Part shown: positions 1 to 11,950 of the stretch, piece by piece
Position numbering within the stretch: the stretch's first letter is position 1
Layout of the letters: every line of letters begins with the position of its first letter
From: Trichostrongylus colubriformis
Lineage: Eukaryota > Nematoda > Chromadorea > Rhabditida > Trichostrongylidae
Assembly: GCA_963978905.1 (NCBI GenBank)
Contig: OZ022256.1
Span: forward strand, 2,463,501 to 2,527,500
Length of the DNA stretch: 64,000 bases
Direction of reading: 5' to 3'
Translations under genes and position numbers: made by a program
The notes under the pieces: generated by a model
What the model saw: the letters and a program-made list of their open reading frames with translations, nothing else
Told to the model about the DNA's origin: nothing
Database searches by the model: none

Positions 1-480
1 GTACAAGTCCACACGCATCTATAGGTATTATTGTCTTCCATATCCCGGATAACCCTTTTCGGCAAAATAAACATATCAACGGTCAACCTCATTTTCAATA
101 CAAAAAATTAAAAAGATTTTTCTTTGAATGGCGTTAGACAGGGAAAGGAAAAGGTGATAATCCGATGGAGCAAGATCAGGGCTATAAGGTGGTGAGGCAG
201 CAATTTCTATCCAAGCTCGAGAATTTTTTGGCGAGTTATTTTTTCAATAGTGGTAAAAAAAATTTTGAATTTTTTTGTCAAAAAATACTCGACTTGGATA
301 AAAATTGCTGCCTTATAGTTCTGACCTTTCTCCATCGGATTATCACCTTTCCCTTTCCCTGTCTAACGCCATTCAAAGAAAAAAATTGGAATTGAATTGA
401 GGTGACTTTTGATATTTTTATTTTGCCGAAAAGGGTTATCCGGGAGATGGCAGTACCTATAGATGCGTGTGGACTTGTAC
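1..480. mobile_element. Foldback-type MITE, about 480 bp, complete
   Basis: The ends are perfect inverted repeats: GTACAAGTCCACACGCATCT at the left and its complement ending at 480. Pairing continues inward (CCGGATAACCCTTTTCGGCA near 46 and its complement near 423, then a GAATGGCGTTAGACAGGGAA block near 126 and its complement near 355), so almost the whole element can fold on itself. The base after 480 starts a TA, which would fit a TA target duplication, but the left flank lies outside the window. No transposase is encoded; the 76-codon frame inside is not coding. The transposon superfamily is not identified; a Tc1/mariner-mobilised MITE is the simplest guess. Confidence 0.85.
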
Positions 481-1699
481 TACATATATATGTACAGAAG
501 AAATTATGTGGAACGCAGTTTTGAGGGAAAAAGCAGTATTTAAAAATCCGTAATTAATTTGTAAATTACTTAGTTGCCAACCTAATAGATCGAGTCTGCA
601 TTGCAAGGAGGATATTGTGATTAGATGACTCAGCGCTGCGTAATTTCAACGTTCATCTGTTCATCGTACATCTGTTTACTTCATTACGCTTCGTTGCTGT
701 CTAAGCGGTTACTGGTAACATTTGGCTAAGAGTGATTATCCCTTGCTTATTTACATAAGCAGCTGCAACGAATCCGCTCAGATCGTATTATTTGTTTCAT
801 ACCTTTATCTTGTTTGCGTATTGCAGTCTGCAAACAACAATCATGAATATGTAGTAGGTCATGATTTGCTTATCAAAAGTTAACAATGCAGTATAGTTTG
901 ACCGCAAAAAGTGGAAATTTAGGGGGGGTGGGGGAACACGTGTGGGTTACTTCATGTGAAAAGCAAGCGAGACGGTGGCTGTGGCCTAGAAGTCCCTATT
1001 CGTTTTTTTTTTTCAAAGGCGAGATGGTCGTCATCGCCTCCGGAGGCAAGTATTTCAACACTAAACAAACGGCCGACTTAATAAAAAAAGCTGGGGGTTG
1101 CTCAAAAAAAGGGGAGGTTATAATGGGTATGGGAGGGGGGGGGGGTAGCAGTGGTAGGGCGTTGGACCGTGAACGACGTGAACATTGTTATTGTTCAACT
1201 CTCATTAGTTGCCCCCTCCCATTTGAGGTAGCGTTAGATTCCATTTCCTCGGTGTAGTACCTTGAATATAGTGCGGGCGAATTTCTCGGGACGCTTTGTC
1301 GATGGATTCGAATATCGATATCGATCGCTTCTCGAAGAATTTACTCCACTTGTCAGTAGTATCACTTGCGCAACCACTCACTTCCAAATGGAAGACACTC
1401 TTGTCCTTGGTTTGTTGAGGAGCTTTGTGGGAGGGGGTCTAGTGGTTGTACAAGTCTGTTGTTATGGTGTTTCTTTTGAAAAAAAAAGGTGTATCCCTGG
1501 AAAAAAGGATCGACAGGTCGGGTCATCAATCAATAATCATAGCGTTGTTACCTAATACTAGTACTAAATGTGACTATCGATTGAGGACCTCTTTTAGAGA
1601 TCATCTCGCTGGTTCAAAATTTACTCAAAAAGAGGGGTGGGCGTCGATTGGTCGAATCTTCGCGCGGTCGCCCCCGGCGACTGCGAGTTGTTTGTAGTT
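481..1699. other. No gene recognised; G-rich stretches
   Basis: I see no recognisable gene. There are G runs near 920-935 and an 11-G run at 1135-1145. A 60-codon minus-strand frame (1205-1387) and a 123-codon plus frame (886-1257) show no known motif and no convincing splice sites. Confidence 0.4.
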
Positions 1700-2100
1700 T
1701 CATCCGTTGAAACAGCAACAACCACGACATATAAGAACTTCCGAAGCTTTCAACCTGCAATCTTCGAAAGTCCCTCGCGATAGCAGGCCAATGCATACTG
1801 AACGGAATTCCAACCGACCGCAGCAAGTCGTGCTGACGGCGCCGCATGTGCGACGCCGCGAAGCGAAAATTCGACCAATCGGCTCCAAAAAGAGTAGTCG
1901 TCCCGTCTTCGATCGAATCCTTGAATAATTCCCGAAAATGCAACCCCCATGAGGATTCCCGACCCATGCTTGACCCTGGTTCTAGCCACTATCGTGACCG
2001 CCAGAGATCGCAATTGCTCACACGCTTCTATCAGGAGTGTCATCTAAAGCTTTCCATAATCGTCACGACAATGTGTAGACTTGTTTTTTCCGCTTAATCA
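1700..2100. repeat. Dispersed GC-rich repeat, copy 1
   Basis: A block around 1800-1860 containing TTCCAACCGACCGC and CGTGCTGACGGCG recurs in reverse orientation at about 21900-21990. Frames on both strands stay open here only because the DNA is GC-richer than its surroundings; no protein family is recognised. Confidence 0.45.
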
Positions 2101-2922
2101 TCTATTTTTGATCACTTTAGTACTCCGTTCCTGAAATGTGTTCAATAATTTACGTGCTGTATATCTCGTGGGATGCCTACTTCATGCATAAAATAGCTGA
2201 GCAATGTTTTCAATCTTCCTTGTTTTTAGGTCTCTGGGAATACCACTTACTACGTACTTGGACGGCTGGACATAAGAGGTTCCTTCTCTCCTCATAAGTT
2301 ATTGTGTATTTCTGATAATAATGATAAATGATACTTTCTCTTCCGATTGAATTATTAAACACATCGTCTTTACATGAAGGAGGCTCCTCGTAGAGCATTT
2401 ATTAACATCGAACTAAAACACGTGTACGATCAATATAATACAATACAACTTATTTAGTGTATATATTCATAATGGGCATTGCACTAGCAATTCGAGATTT
2501 ACATATAAAGCAACACAAAATACGTTGAGTGTCGGTCTAGCGATATAAATAATATATAATCCTACAAGACATGTTACGAAATCGAAATCCAAATGTGTAG
2601 CGCAGGGGGAGCCGATGCGGCGTCGCGCTCGCCGTTTGCAGCTTCGCGACGCCGCATTGGTTCCTTCTGCATCCAATCAGATCTCAATGAGGGCGGAGCC
2701 GTGGTACCCGTGCACAACATTGTCTTATATACAAGAGCGGGCGTTATGAATGATGGGGTAAAGATAAGCCGGGGACAATGAATTGGGCCACAACACGGGT
2801 AATTCACGTGGGGCTGGAAAAAACAGCTTATTTCTTGCATTATTGGGGAGATAGTGTTAACATCATGAAATATGGATGCGCTGCTGGATATAATAGATTA
2901 CATGAGGGGGAGCGGGGAGGGG
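2101..2922. other. No gene recognised; GC-rich palindrome near 2615-2660
   Basis: The stretch holds an imperfect palindrome with arms GATGCGGCGTCGC and GCGACGCCGCAT near 2613-2657. The same GCGGCGTCGC core appears in the dispersed repeat at 1840-1860. Nothing else is recognised. Confidence 0.35.
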
Positions 2923-3655
2923 GTGGGGGTCAAGAATGAGGCAAATTCTCACAGCTCACTTGCATCAAGTATACAATTCATAGTAATGAAATAAATGAAA
3001 AGTAATTGGGTGAAATATTCCTGAAATGTTCTTCTATAAGCAGGAGGAAGCTGTGGCTCACCACGTTCACCGTTATGAAGATATGAAGCCGTCAGTCCGC
3101 ACTGTCAGGCTCTAGAGCACCTACAGCATCAAGGTCTGACCAAAACAGCAGAACCAGCTTCCGTGGTGGCTCTTTCGTGGGAGGCTTCTTGAAGACTGAC
3201 CCCTCGGTAAATGGATGTCACAAAGCTCTGCTGCTCGTATAACACCGCTATGATGAGGGTGTCACTTTTCATGTTTCAAACCCGCCACCGGAAGGGTTTC
3301 ACTGGTGATGGATGTTCACGTTTTGGAAACGGAGAGCATGGGAGTCCGAAGAAAACGGAATGTTTGAGAGCACTCAGTATCAACCCCGCCCGGTACCCAA
3401 AGTGAACATATCATAGCAAGGTTTTGAACGAGGATTACAAAATAGCGGATTTTGCCTGATTGGGGCGACGCATCATGTCGGCTTGGCAGAAGCTCCCGAT
3501 CCTGCTTGTGCAGAAGTTACGGAGTTTGGTGATGCAGTGAGGTGCGTTATTGAAAATTGGGGGTAAAACAGCTCGTCATGATCTGTTGAAGTTGGACTGA
3601 TTCAGTGTTGGAAGTGGAAGAGAAAAAGTGACTCATTTTTGCCCCCTCCCCCCAC
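2923..3655. mobile_element. MITE family B, copy 1 (about 730 bp)
   Basis: This is one of four related copies (also about 17377-17722, 19926-20690 and 38298-38975). Shared landmarks are GGCTCACCACGTTCACCGT near 3057, a GAGCACCTACAGCATCAAGG block near 3115, and an AGAAAAAGTGACTCATTTTT end near 3618. The ends look like terminal repeats of the type GGTGCC...AAAGTGACTTTTTCTCC. No transposase is encoded, so it is non-autonomous; the superfamily is undetermined. Confidence 0.6.
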
Positions 3656-3660
3656 CCTCC

Positions 3661-4348
3661 TGTAGATAAGGAATGTGTATGTCTGCGGAAATGGCAGTTG
3701 CGAGCAATATATTAGTACGCTGTACATCAGCTCCTCAAACCCAGTTATGGCGCATTCGATGGCGTGATCGTGAATGTCGTCGTGGTGTTGTTGGAGGATT
3801 GGCGAAGACATTTACACATTGACGAAAGTGGACAGTGGAAAAGCACGATGATCTGAAACAAGTGCTTCTCAGTTGCATCATTCTGTGGGCATGACTTGTT
3901 TCACTAGCTCTCCGAGTTAGCACATGATGGTGTGCAAAACTTTTGTTTATTTGAGCGTCGATTTTATGTCCGTCTGCAGTGAAGATAATAGATGTGGAGA
4001 AATGATGGACAGCAAAAACAGTCATTTGTAGTTGTGACTGAACTACGAAGTGGATGGCTTGGAATAGTTAGCTTCTTGATAGCGCAGGATGTAGTTGAAA
4101 GCAATTCAGTGTTGAAGGCAGAGATGTCAAGCATCCAGCATGTGAGAAATAAGATAGGAAAGCTTGAGCAGGGGATTAATCTTCCGCAGTGTCAAACTGC
4201 GGTTTCACAGAATCGCATCGGAAGCGCCGCGTTCAGTTTGGCGCTACAACTACAAGGTACTACCCCGGCGTGAAGCGGCATTACGTTTAGATATTGTACG
4301 GATTGTTAAGAGAGAATGTCTCGTGGAATGCGAATTTATGAGCACTAG
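3661..4348. other. No gene recognised
   Basis: Nothing is recognised beyond chance open frames on both strands. Confidence 0.4.
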
Positions 4349-4771
4349 AAGAATCTTGTGCAGAAAATGATTTTTCCTGTTTTCCATATGCTTTTGTTGT
4401 ATTTGCTTAATCAGAACCGCAAGCAAAGTTTCACGCGAAAAAGTGCGAATTTGGCTAAGATACAGCCTCCAAATTCTCGGCTGGGTAGGCGCGGCCTTCG
4501 AGTGAAGGCCCCATCCCGTCATCCGCCGCGCTTGGGAACATAGAGTGGGAATGTTAATGTGAATTTCTGTTCCTACAATGCGTCTGCGACCTCGACGGAC
4601 TACGTTGGGCTCTTGCTCGCAGGCCCCGCCCACCCGGCCGAACTTTGTGGTGCTACACCTTAGCCGGATTCACATTTTTCGCGTGAAACTTTACAAGCGG
4701 CCCACATTGGGCAAATACAACATAATATATAGGTAACCGAAAAACTCATTTTTTTGGTGAAGGACTTCTTC
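4349..4771. mobile_element. MITE family A, copy 1 (palindromic, about 420 bp)
   Basis: Long imperfect inverted repeat. The left arm carries TTTCACGCGAAAAAGTGCG and GCTAAGATACAGC; the right arm carries the complements CTTAGCCGGATTCACA and TTTTTCGCGTGAAACTTT. Ends derive from a consensus like GGAATCGTCCACRGAAAATG. At least five other copies lie in this window (10779, 22509, 27669, 30230 partial, 34787). No protein is encoded. Confidence 0.8.
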
Positions 4772-5552
4772 AAGTGAATGAAACCATATAAATTGATTTT
4801 GAATTTTTGTTTTTGATAGCCTTTGATGTTTGCCGCAAGGCGAAAGTTCTTCCTAAAATGCCCACACACAGGCAGAAGCTTTGGTCTCGGATATAGCCGG
4901 TAGGGAGGGTATCTTAGAAAGCGAAAGCTTCAAGCCATCGTCACGTCACGATGAAGTTGAAGCAGTCGAAACGTAAGGCAACTTAATAAGAATCCCATCG
5001 GAAAAATCGTTGCGCAAAAAAGAGACATAATCAGCTATCCATACATCGTCATGAAATATTCACGGAGCAATTCGAATCTTCAAAAGTGAATCCATCAAAA
5101 GAACCCATACCCTTGAACCGTTCAAGCCATTAGCGATACGTTTTACGCCTTTGGCTACAGCCACATGCTGTAGGCGAGATATACTTATGCTTTGGGCTTC
5201 AAAAAAAAGAAATGCTCGAAAACTGATCTCAGCTTGTCCAGTGTTAGTCTCTGTTCCAATGGGGTTATGGGAATGCTCACAGGCAGCTGATGACGCATTT
5301 TTAAGCCAAGCTGAGCACAGCAGAACTGACAGCCCTACTTCAGCAATTATTCAGTTTATGCTATTATGAGATAACTCATACATGTGTTGTGCAATGCTCA
5401 CAAATTGTAGGATTATTGCAGTCGTATGTGCAAATGGAGGATTATTACGAGAAATGAATACCTTTCTGCAGATACTACAACTCAATTCAGTAAACATCTA
5501 ACTTTGGATTTGCAAAGTAGCTTTCTATAAGCTTAGCCTAAGACATCGATAA
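4772..5552. other. No gene recognised
   Basis: A decayed hammerhead-like string (CGATGA followed by GAAACGTA) sits near 4949-4973 but lacks a matching stem I. Nothing else is recognised. Confidence 0.35.
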
Positions 5553-5805
5553 GACCGCGTTCATACTTCGCGCAGACACCGGCAGCGACGGCGTCAAAAT
5601 CATGTGCCTGCCGCCGCCATAGCGCCAAACGATGCCAAGATTCGAATTTGAATTCGTGGGCTCTCGCCACAATTATCTTATTGTGGTGTGGTCGGATCGA
5701 GGGCATCGAAAGCGGAGTGGGTTACCAGAGGGGCGCCGTGATCGGCACATGATTTTGACGCCGTCGCTGCCGCTGCCGACATTGGCGCAAAGTATGAACG
5801 CGGCC
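5553..5805. mobile_element. MITE family C, copy 1 (253 bp)
   Basis: Inverted ends: GACCGCGTTCATACTTCGCG at the left and GCGCAAAGTATGAACGCGGC at the right. A second matched pair lies just inside (GGCGTCAAAATCATGTGC and GCACATGATTTTGACGCC). No coding capacity. Related shorter copies are at 7594, 9166, 26191, 32170 and 33852. Confidence 0.8.
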
Positions 5806-6555
5806 TGATGGAAATCATTAGGTTGCCAGTCATCAAAAAAAAAACACGCCTTTCAACGCTTTAACGCCCTATTCACCAACTATCAGTCGAAGTGGGAGAG
5901 CACTAAGCCAGGTACAGCCTAGTGGAAATGTATGGGAGAGGACCAATGAGATTTTCTGTTGAGGCGTCGCGGATGGCACTTTCGTGGAGAGTCCTCTCAA
6001 TAGCATATTAGGTTCGTGGGTCATGTGGCGCAATTCAAAGGAAAATTCACTGACGACGATATTTCGCTGTGCATTCTTCAACAACTCCACTTTCTCTCTG
6101 ATGCTAGAGTTCGGTGAGAAGTCCTACTTTCAAATGAGATCTCTAAAAAGGGCAAAATTCTTCACTTAATCCACGCTGAAATGTGTGACATCCGTGAGCC
6201 TTCTTTTTTGCTGATCGCGGAGTTTTCTAAGAGCGATTAGCGGATATACGTAAGGCTCAGTCCAGGGTTCCTGTTTGGTAAGAACTCAACTCGTAGAATT
6301 CGAAAAGATTATCCTTAAAGCGCGACAGTTTCTTTATGGTTGAGCAGCGGATTGAGTTACACTGTGAAATGCTGGTGAGTTGTCAGTGTGTAAGAACAGG
6401 CAATGTACTTCGAATCCTTCTTCATGCCAGAAGATATGCAACGGTCAGCATCAGCGATGCTGTGAAAGTCATCAACCTAATTGCCCTGTCGTACACGATG
6501 TACGCTCGTAATCAGTCAGAAAACTGTCAGATGGCATAAGAGCTCTCAGCCACTT
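5806..6555. other. No gene recognised
   Basis: Only chance open frames are seen in this stretch. Confidence 0.4.
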
Positions 6556-6970
6556 AAAGGAACCGGGAGGGGTCAAAAGAAAGGGAAGATGGAAAGAAAC
6601 GATCGTTTTGAAACGAATCTTCGAGGTCAAAAGCGATAATCGGTAGCAAAACCCGGCAAAGCGCAACGGTGTGGTTTGTATTCGCATCACCCGCGCATCT
6701 CTTCAAACTGCAACATCATCTTTCCGAGTTGCTCGCTGTAGGAGATGTCATTTGTTGGCTCGTAGGGTGAATTCCATTCATTCATAATGGCGTGAAAAAA
6801 CTGAGATGCAGCAGCAATCCAGTGAAACAATGAATTGGAGAGTAAGCGAAAGGGTAAGAAAAAGGGGGTTTGTGAGAAAAAAAAATTCATTGATTTCACA
6901 CTCGACGTCTTTGCAAGGTGTATTGTGTGCAATGTCCGCAACAGCATGGGAAGATCTTTATGAAACGGTC
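6556..6970 (+). repeat. Dispersed repeat family E, copy 1
   Basis: About 400 bp align in order with 54847-55240. Shared blocks include GCGATAATCG, GATGTCATTTGTTG near 6745, a CCATTCATTCATAA block near 6776, and GCAAGGTGT near 6914. The family is unidentified and no terminal repeats were seen. The 127-codon frame from 6806 reads through this repeat and should not be taken as a gene without other support. Confidence 0.6.
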
Positions 6971-7593
6971 ATAAATGCTAGGAATAAGATCCCTTCCCTT
7001 TTTCGCGGTTACTGGCCAGGGAAGCTGATGAATTGCGATAAGGACCTCGAAGACGCGCTTCTCAGCGCGGGTCCATTGCAACTATCTGCTCATAACTGGC
7101 CTTTTATTTTCAGCGAACATCCCGAAGCCTTTGAATTGTTGATATATTTATTGATAGTTATCATGGGCATGGTAATCATGATATGGTAATGTTTCAACGA
7201 AATCTCAAGTTTTCCCATACGCAATAAGGTCGCTACGCTTACTAGCACCACATTACATCCCCTAAACAACTATAGACACTACTCGGATAAAATAAGTATT
7301 TTTAATTATTGAAATGGGCTAGATCCCCGATTTTCGCTGCGAATTCCAAGAGTTCAGCCCATCTATGTCTTTAAGCTCTCCTCATTACTATGCTTTGGGC
7401 AGGTCTACATTTAGGTATTTCCCTAGTGTTTGAAGTACTCTGTTATCCAGAATCTCTAAGGGACAATTTGAAAACCTCCAGGCAAATTTTGTTGAAGAAA
7501 AAGCACTGAACATCCGTTCGCAGAAAGGTGGTGCCTCTTGGCGCGCAGTAAGTCCTGGTGTGGTCATGTCTTTTAGCGAGGTGTGAATCTTAG
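6971..7593. other. No confident gene; one exon-like segment
   Basis: At 7113 a TTTATTTTCAG acceptor is followed by a frame that encodes a short hydrophobic stretch (LLIYLLIVIMGMVIMIW) and a stop near 7189. It could be the tail of a membrane protein, but there is no further support. A minus-strand frame (7388-7590) is open and not recognised. Confidence 0.25.
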
Positions 7594-7752
7594 AGCCGTG
7601 TTCATACTTAGCGGTGCGGGCGGCAGGACATGGCTGTCTCTGTGTCTCCGCCTGTGCCACCATATCTCACTGCCTGCATTGAGTCTGCACCTCTCCTGTG
7701 TCACTCTGCTTCGCTGCCTGTGAACGCAGCCACGCCCTACCGGCGCGAAGAG
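7594..7752. mobile_element. MITE family C, copy 2 (one end decayed)
   Basis: The left end AGCCGTGTTCATACTTAGCG matches the family C terminal repeat. The interior has the CTGTGTCTCCGCCTGTGCCA block shared with the 33852 copy. The right terminal repeat is not recognisable. Confidence 0.6.
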
Positions 7753-8046
7753 ACACACATAGCCTGGGCATAGCATTTCACAACGCGGAGTGTAACGTTC
7801 GATGCGAAGCGTGCGAGCTAGAGGCGTGAGGCGTCATAGTTGTTGGATCCTCGTGCGATGACCGTATCAGCACTTTATTTTAGGCGTGAAGGAATGGAAG
7901 CTGTAGCGTAGGGCAGCGTTACTGGGTAGGTAGCTCGGCGAAAAGTTATTCAAATCGTTAAAACTTGAAAACAAATCTCAGGCTTTACGCTGTGGTGCTA
8001 TTGTACTATAATTGCACCTGGTGGCACTATTATGGTGCCAAATATT

Positions 8047-8167
8047 GGGGGGGGGGATAACTTGTTGAATATGGAATAGTAATCTGTTTTGCATGAGAGT
8101 TGAATGGTGGCTTTGAGTGCAGAGGATCACACGTATATGTAGACAACTACGGTTAGCAAGCTGTCCC
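8047..8167. mobile_element. MITE family D (G/C-run ends), copy 1
   Basis: A 10-G run is followed by ATAACTTGTTGAA; the other end reads TTAGCAAGCTGTCCCCCC. This inverted arrangement (G-run, AACTTGTT ... AACAAGTTG, C-run) recurs at 42183, 44601, 47884, 48870, 50760 and 53151. Confidence 0.6.
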
Positions 8168-8302
8168 CCCACTGCAGTAGTTTTGTATTTTGCTCAGAAA
8201 AACCCTTAATACGATGCTATTCATATGGCATCTGTTTACCAGCTTTTCTGATCACAGTGCAAAATGCTATTTGTGGTTCTGATAGTTACAAAGTTTGTTT
8301 TT

Positions 8303-8590
8303 TAAAGTTTCTTGGCGTTAATTAATCCCTCTCTGGGATGCGCCGCACATTCTAGTTCCATTCAGAATCGTGATGGCTGGGGAAGTTGATGTGGCCTGTA
8401 CATTGACTTGCGGTGGCCAGCCCATGTACAAGTCAGTGCTTTTATCCTCCAAGATGAGCCTGATACCAATTTGACGACCCCGGAAGGATGGAAGGCTTGG
8501 TTGGCCTGGACGGGCGTTGATGCGGGATTAGATTCCCGAACCATGAAAGTGGTGAATGCGCCACCTGTCACTACTCCACCTCCGCCTCCG
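8303..8590 (-). mobile_element. tRNA-derived SINE, copy 1
   Basis: Read on the minus strand, it starts with a tRNA-like head (GGTGGAGTAGTGACAGGTGG, resembling an A box, then a B-box-like GGGAATCTAATCCC). It continues with the shared body (CCTTCCATCCTTCCGGGG; AAGCACTGACTTGTACATGG) and ends in the family 3' tail (ATGCGCCGCACA ... AACGCCAAGAAACTTT-like). About ten copies lie in this window. It would be transcribed by RNA polymerase III if active. Confidence 0.7.
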
Positions 8591-9165
8591 ATAGTTATAA
8601 TTGTTCTCAAACATGCTGCCTATGAAATACCAAAAGTTCGCAGATAACTATTCTTTCACCATATTTTTATGAGTGGAGACCGGACCGGACCATACTTTGT
8701 AGCCATACTTTACAGCGTCTGACCCGATTGTATGGGCCAAACCGTACTTATATGTGTCTAGATAGTCTTATTTTATGTCAATGCTTCCGATAGCTTCGGT
8801 TTATCAATTGCGGGGTAACTAAGTGAACCAATGAAAAGAGTAAATTTTCCGTTCAATGGACTGACACTGTTTAGAGAAGCGTTGGACACATTCGGATCTC
8901 GTCCGAGGCCGAAAGTTCTGCCCATAGCTCAGCACTTCAGTAATGACTGCGTGTAGAGTAGTGTCTTGGAAGATTTTCTGGGTCAAAAGTCTCCTTACAA
9001 ACCGTCGGTTGATATAGAGGATCTCCCAAATTGACAGCATGCTTCTGAGAATGCTGTGGCATTGTAGACCCTAGGAAATACCTTATGATGCGTGCGAGCT
9101 GAATGCGTCAGACGTGATTGGGTCCCATAGCGATTATTGATTTCTTGGTCTTACTCTAGCCATAA
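8591..9165. other. No gene recognised
   Basis: Nothing is recognised in this stretch. Confidence 0.4.
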
Positions 9166-9324
9166 AGCCTCATTCATACTTTGCGCTGGCAGGGGCGTGG
9201 ACTGCGTTCACTGGCAGTGAGGCACAGCGGCATGGGGGAGGTGCAGAGACGAATGAAACAGGGTGGCACAGGCGGAGACGCAGAGACACACTGCCACGCC
9301 CTGCCACAAAGTGTGAACGCGGCC
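9166..9324. mobile_element. MITE family C, copy 3 (159 bp)
   Basis: The ends AGCCTCATTCATACTTTGCG and CACAAAGTGTGAACGCGGCC are inverted repeats of each other. The interior is GC-rich and carries CACAGGCGGAGACGCAGAGA, shared (inverted) with the copies at 7594 and 33852. Confidence 0.75.
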
Positions 9325-10778
9325 TAAGGGTACCCATTGTGATGTCCATGTACCATCCGAGCGCAATGAACCTATTGTATCCTAATCGATCAGCGTCGTC
9401 TTGTTCTTTTGTCCTGGATGGTAAACTTTCGAATCGGCATTTCGCAGAACTATACCTACCAGCGCTATACGATTTACTATTGCTATCATTCGTACTAAGT
9501 TATGGAAAAATATTTTTTCTGGAAACAGCCTATGCGTAGAATGGTCTCGATGTTTCCCTCCAAAAGACAAAACTGCTTTCATGGGATGCCAATCGGAGCA
9601 GTCACGAACGATAGATAATTAGCTAAGCAGATGAGCAGATAAGCTTGACGCTGCATTTTCTGCAAGAGAATCCTCTTCAAAGTGACAATCCATGTGCTCA
9701 CGAAATTCCATTGGTTGGGCAATGAATTCAAGAATCTTGCTCATAGTAAATGACAGAAAATTGCATTCTGGTTCCAGAAGTCTTATTCATTTCCTCAAGG
9801 GATCGGTACAAAAACAACCAAATGCTTAAAGTGCAAAATGGCTCATTGAGCCCCTATTCATTTGCAAATTTCCCCAGGAAATAATTCACATTAATTCCAA
9901 ACTTTCTGAGAATTTTGTTAAAAAAAATACTGGATGGCTTCGTATTGCTTTTTTTTGGGGGGGGGGGGGGACCTTGAAGACTAGATATGGTTAACAAGCG
10001 TTCTAGTCTGAGTGATATATAAGAGGTAGGTAAGAAGCGGGACAAATAAATTTGGGATCTGCTTCGCATTCCACCTTTACATAATTATGAAGTTATAGTT
10101 ATTAAGAAATTATAAAGTTATAATAATTCATGGCTGCCATCAGTTGTAGATGCGGCACTTCTTACGCTCTTTCTGCGCTCTTCATTGAAAATATTCTTGG
10201 GATGTTGTTGGGTTGATCGTCGTATTCTTAGTGAAAACAGTAGTAATGACTGAAAAAGCCCAAAGCACTCAAATAATCCGATTTTGGCTTTCCTCGTTAT
10301 ATTTGATGTCTGCAATTGCACGAATTTATAAAAACGCTTAGCAAAAGAACCAGAAAAGGGAGAGGCTGAAAAGGGGCCAGAGAGAGTGTTGAGGGATGAG
10401 CGACAAGGACGCAGACCACGTGGTTGCCGTCGCTTCTGTTATCTACGTCAGACGGTGGTGTTTTTAGTGTCTCATCACGGCTTCAGTCAATTCAACTACT
10501 TAATGTCTAATCATCGTTCGCGATAAGTTCACAAGCTTGTCAATTTCCAGTTTTATCTCTACTCCTCTACAGGGGACTAGATCACTGTCACTTAGTTTTT
10601 TTACAAACTAATTTGGATGAAATACGTAACCGGGCGAGTGTGGCTTAGGTTGGTGCCCTAATGGGCCCACGGGAATCGGTTAAGTCGGCTAAGTTATATC
10701 CCCTTTTGGACATTACGGTATTTGAAAGAATCTCAAGTAACAGGACAACGAATACTGAATTATCAGCTGCTGCTGCTT
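9325..10778. other. No gene recognised; 14-G run
   Basis: About 1.45 kb with no recognisable gene. A 14-base G run lies at 9957-9970. Confidence 0.4.
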
Positions 10779-11201
10779 GAAGGAATCGTCCACAGAAAAA
10801 TGAGTTCGCATGTTACCCATATATTTATGTAGTATTTGCCTAATGTGGGCCGCATGCATAGTTTCACGCGAAAAATGTGAATCCGGCCAAGGTACAGCAC
10901 CACAAAGTCTTGGACGAGTGGGCGGGCCTCTGAGCAAGTGCCCACTCCCTTGTCTACCATGGTCGGATACGCGTTGTAGGAACAGAAAGTTGAAACAGTC
11001 CCACTCTCCTTTCTCAACCGTGGCGAACGACAGGACGAGGTTTTCACTCGAAGGCTCCGCCCACCCGGCCGATAATTTGGGGAGCTGTATCTAAGCCGTT
11101 CTCACTTTTTCACGTGAAGCTTTGCAAGCGACCCTTTCAGGCAAATACAACATAAATATATGGGTAACAAAGAAACTCATTTTTCCGTGGGTGATTCCTT
11201 C
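10779..11201. mobile_element. MITE family A, copy 2 (complete)
   Basis: Starts GAAGGAATCGTCCACAGAAA and ends with the approximate complement (CCGTGGGTGATTCCTTC). Both arms contain TTTCACGCGAAAAATGTGA or its complement, and GTATTTGCCTAATG or its complement. No protein is encoded. Confidence 0.85.
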
Positions 11202-11950
11202 AAACGCTGTGTCAGCTGCGTAGGTCTTAAAATATCTTTATGATTCTGAGGTAGAGCTTATCAACAACATTTTTTCTACCATTTAAACGTGATTCAAGAC
11301 TGCCAATGTGCTATAACGAGTTACTAGAACTATCGTCTTTCCAAGATTTGTTGACTGTCAGTAAATTTGCAGCAAGAATAAATTGTATGCCTCATTCGCA
11401 GGAAATCTTGTGAGGTGCACTGAGCTGTTACCAAAAATATTTGAAAATTAGCAAGATAATTTTTGAGGAAAAATGGATACACCATACTTATGGAATGGAC
11501 ATGAAAGGATGTAGAAATGGGACCACGTAGAGTCGCGCGTTCCAGTGATTAGGCAATGAAACCTTTGTAGCTCAAATGGGTATCAGAGGAGAGACATTCT
11601 TGGACATCGCACAATAAAATGCCTTTACATAAATTTTGATCAGTAACATGCTTTTTATAGGTTGATGAATGGCCCCTCCCCCGCCCTTCCTCCGTGATTT
11701 CTCTGGTAATGGATCATCCAACTATAGTCAGGATTGGTAAAATTAACAAAAATATGTCCATACTCGTCATTAGAGAATGAGTAGTTGCTTAGTGGAACTG
11801 TCTGATCGTTGTGTCGCGCAATCACTTGAATCGCGGACTCTAAACGTAGCAGACTATTGCTTCCCTAGGCTGCCTTGGGTAGGAGCAACAACTCGCCATT
11901 AATCTACTCCAGTTGTTTAAAAACTCTCGTAAAACACCTACAGCGCCAAC
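11202..11950. other. Probable intron or 3' flank of the minus-strand peptide gene; no exon found
   Basis: I searched the minus strand here for a second exon giving C-aromatic-x(6)-C after an acceptor, as in the paralogue at 43476, and found none that is open and phase-compatible. A short string near 11849-11825 reads C-Y-V-stop-S-P-R-F-K. It is reminiscent of the expected sequence but contains a stop and does not fit the phase. Confidence 0.35.

Noticed and set aside
165..395. 76-codon frame
   Set aside because: Lies wholly within the palindromic MITE; both arms give chance frames.
4943..4980. A ninth hammerhead-like string (CGATGA ... GAAACGTA)
   Set aside because: Core and GAAACGT are present but no stem I pairs and stem II is poor.
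7388..7663. 91-codon minus frame as an exon
   Set aside because: Its 5' part lies in a family C MITE and no acceptor is evident.
11825..11849. Second exon of the peptide paralogue (C-Y-V-stop-S-P-R-F-K)
   Set aside because: Contains a stop, wrong phase and no acceptor.
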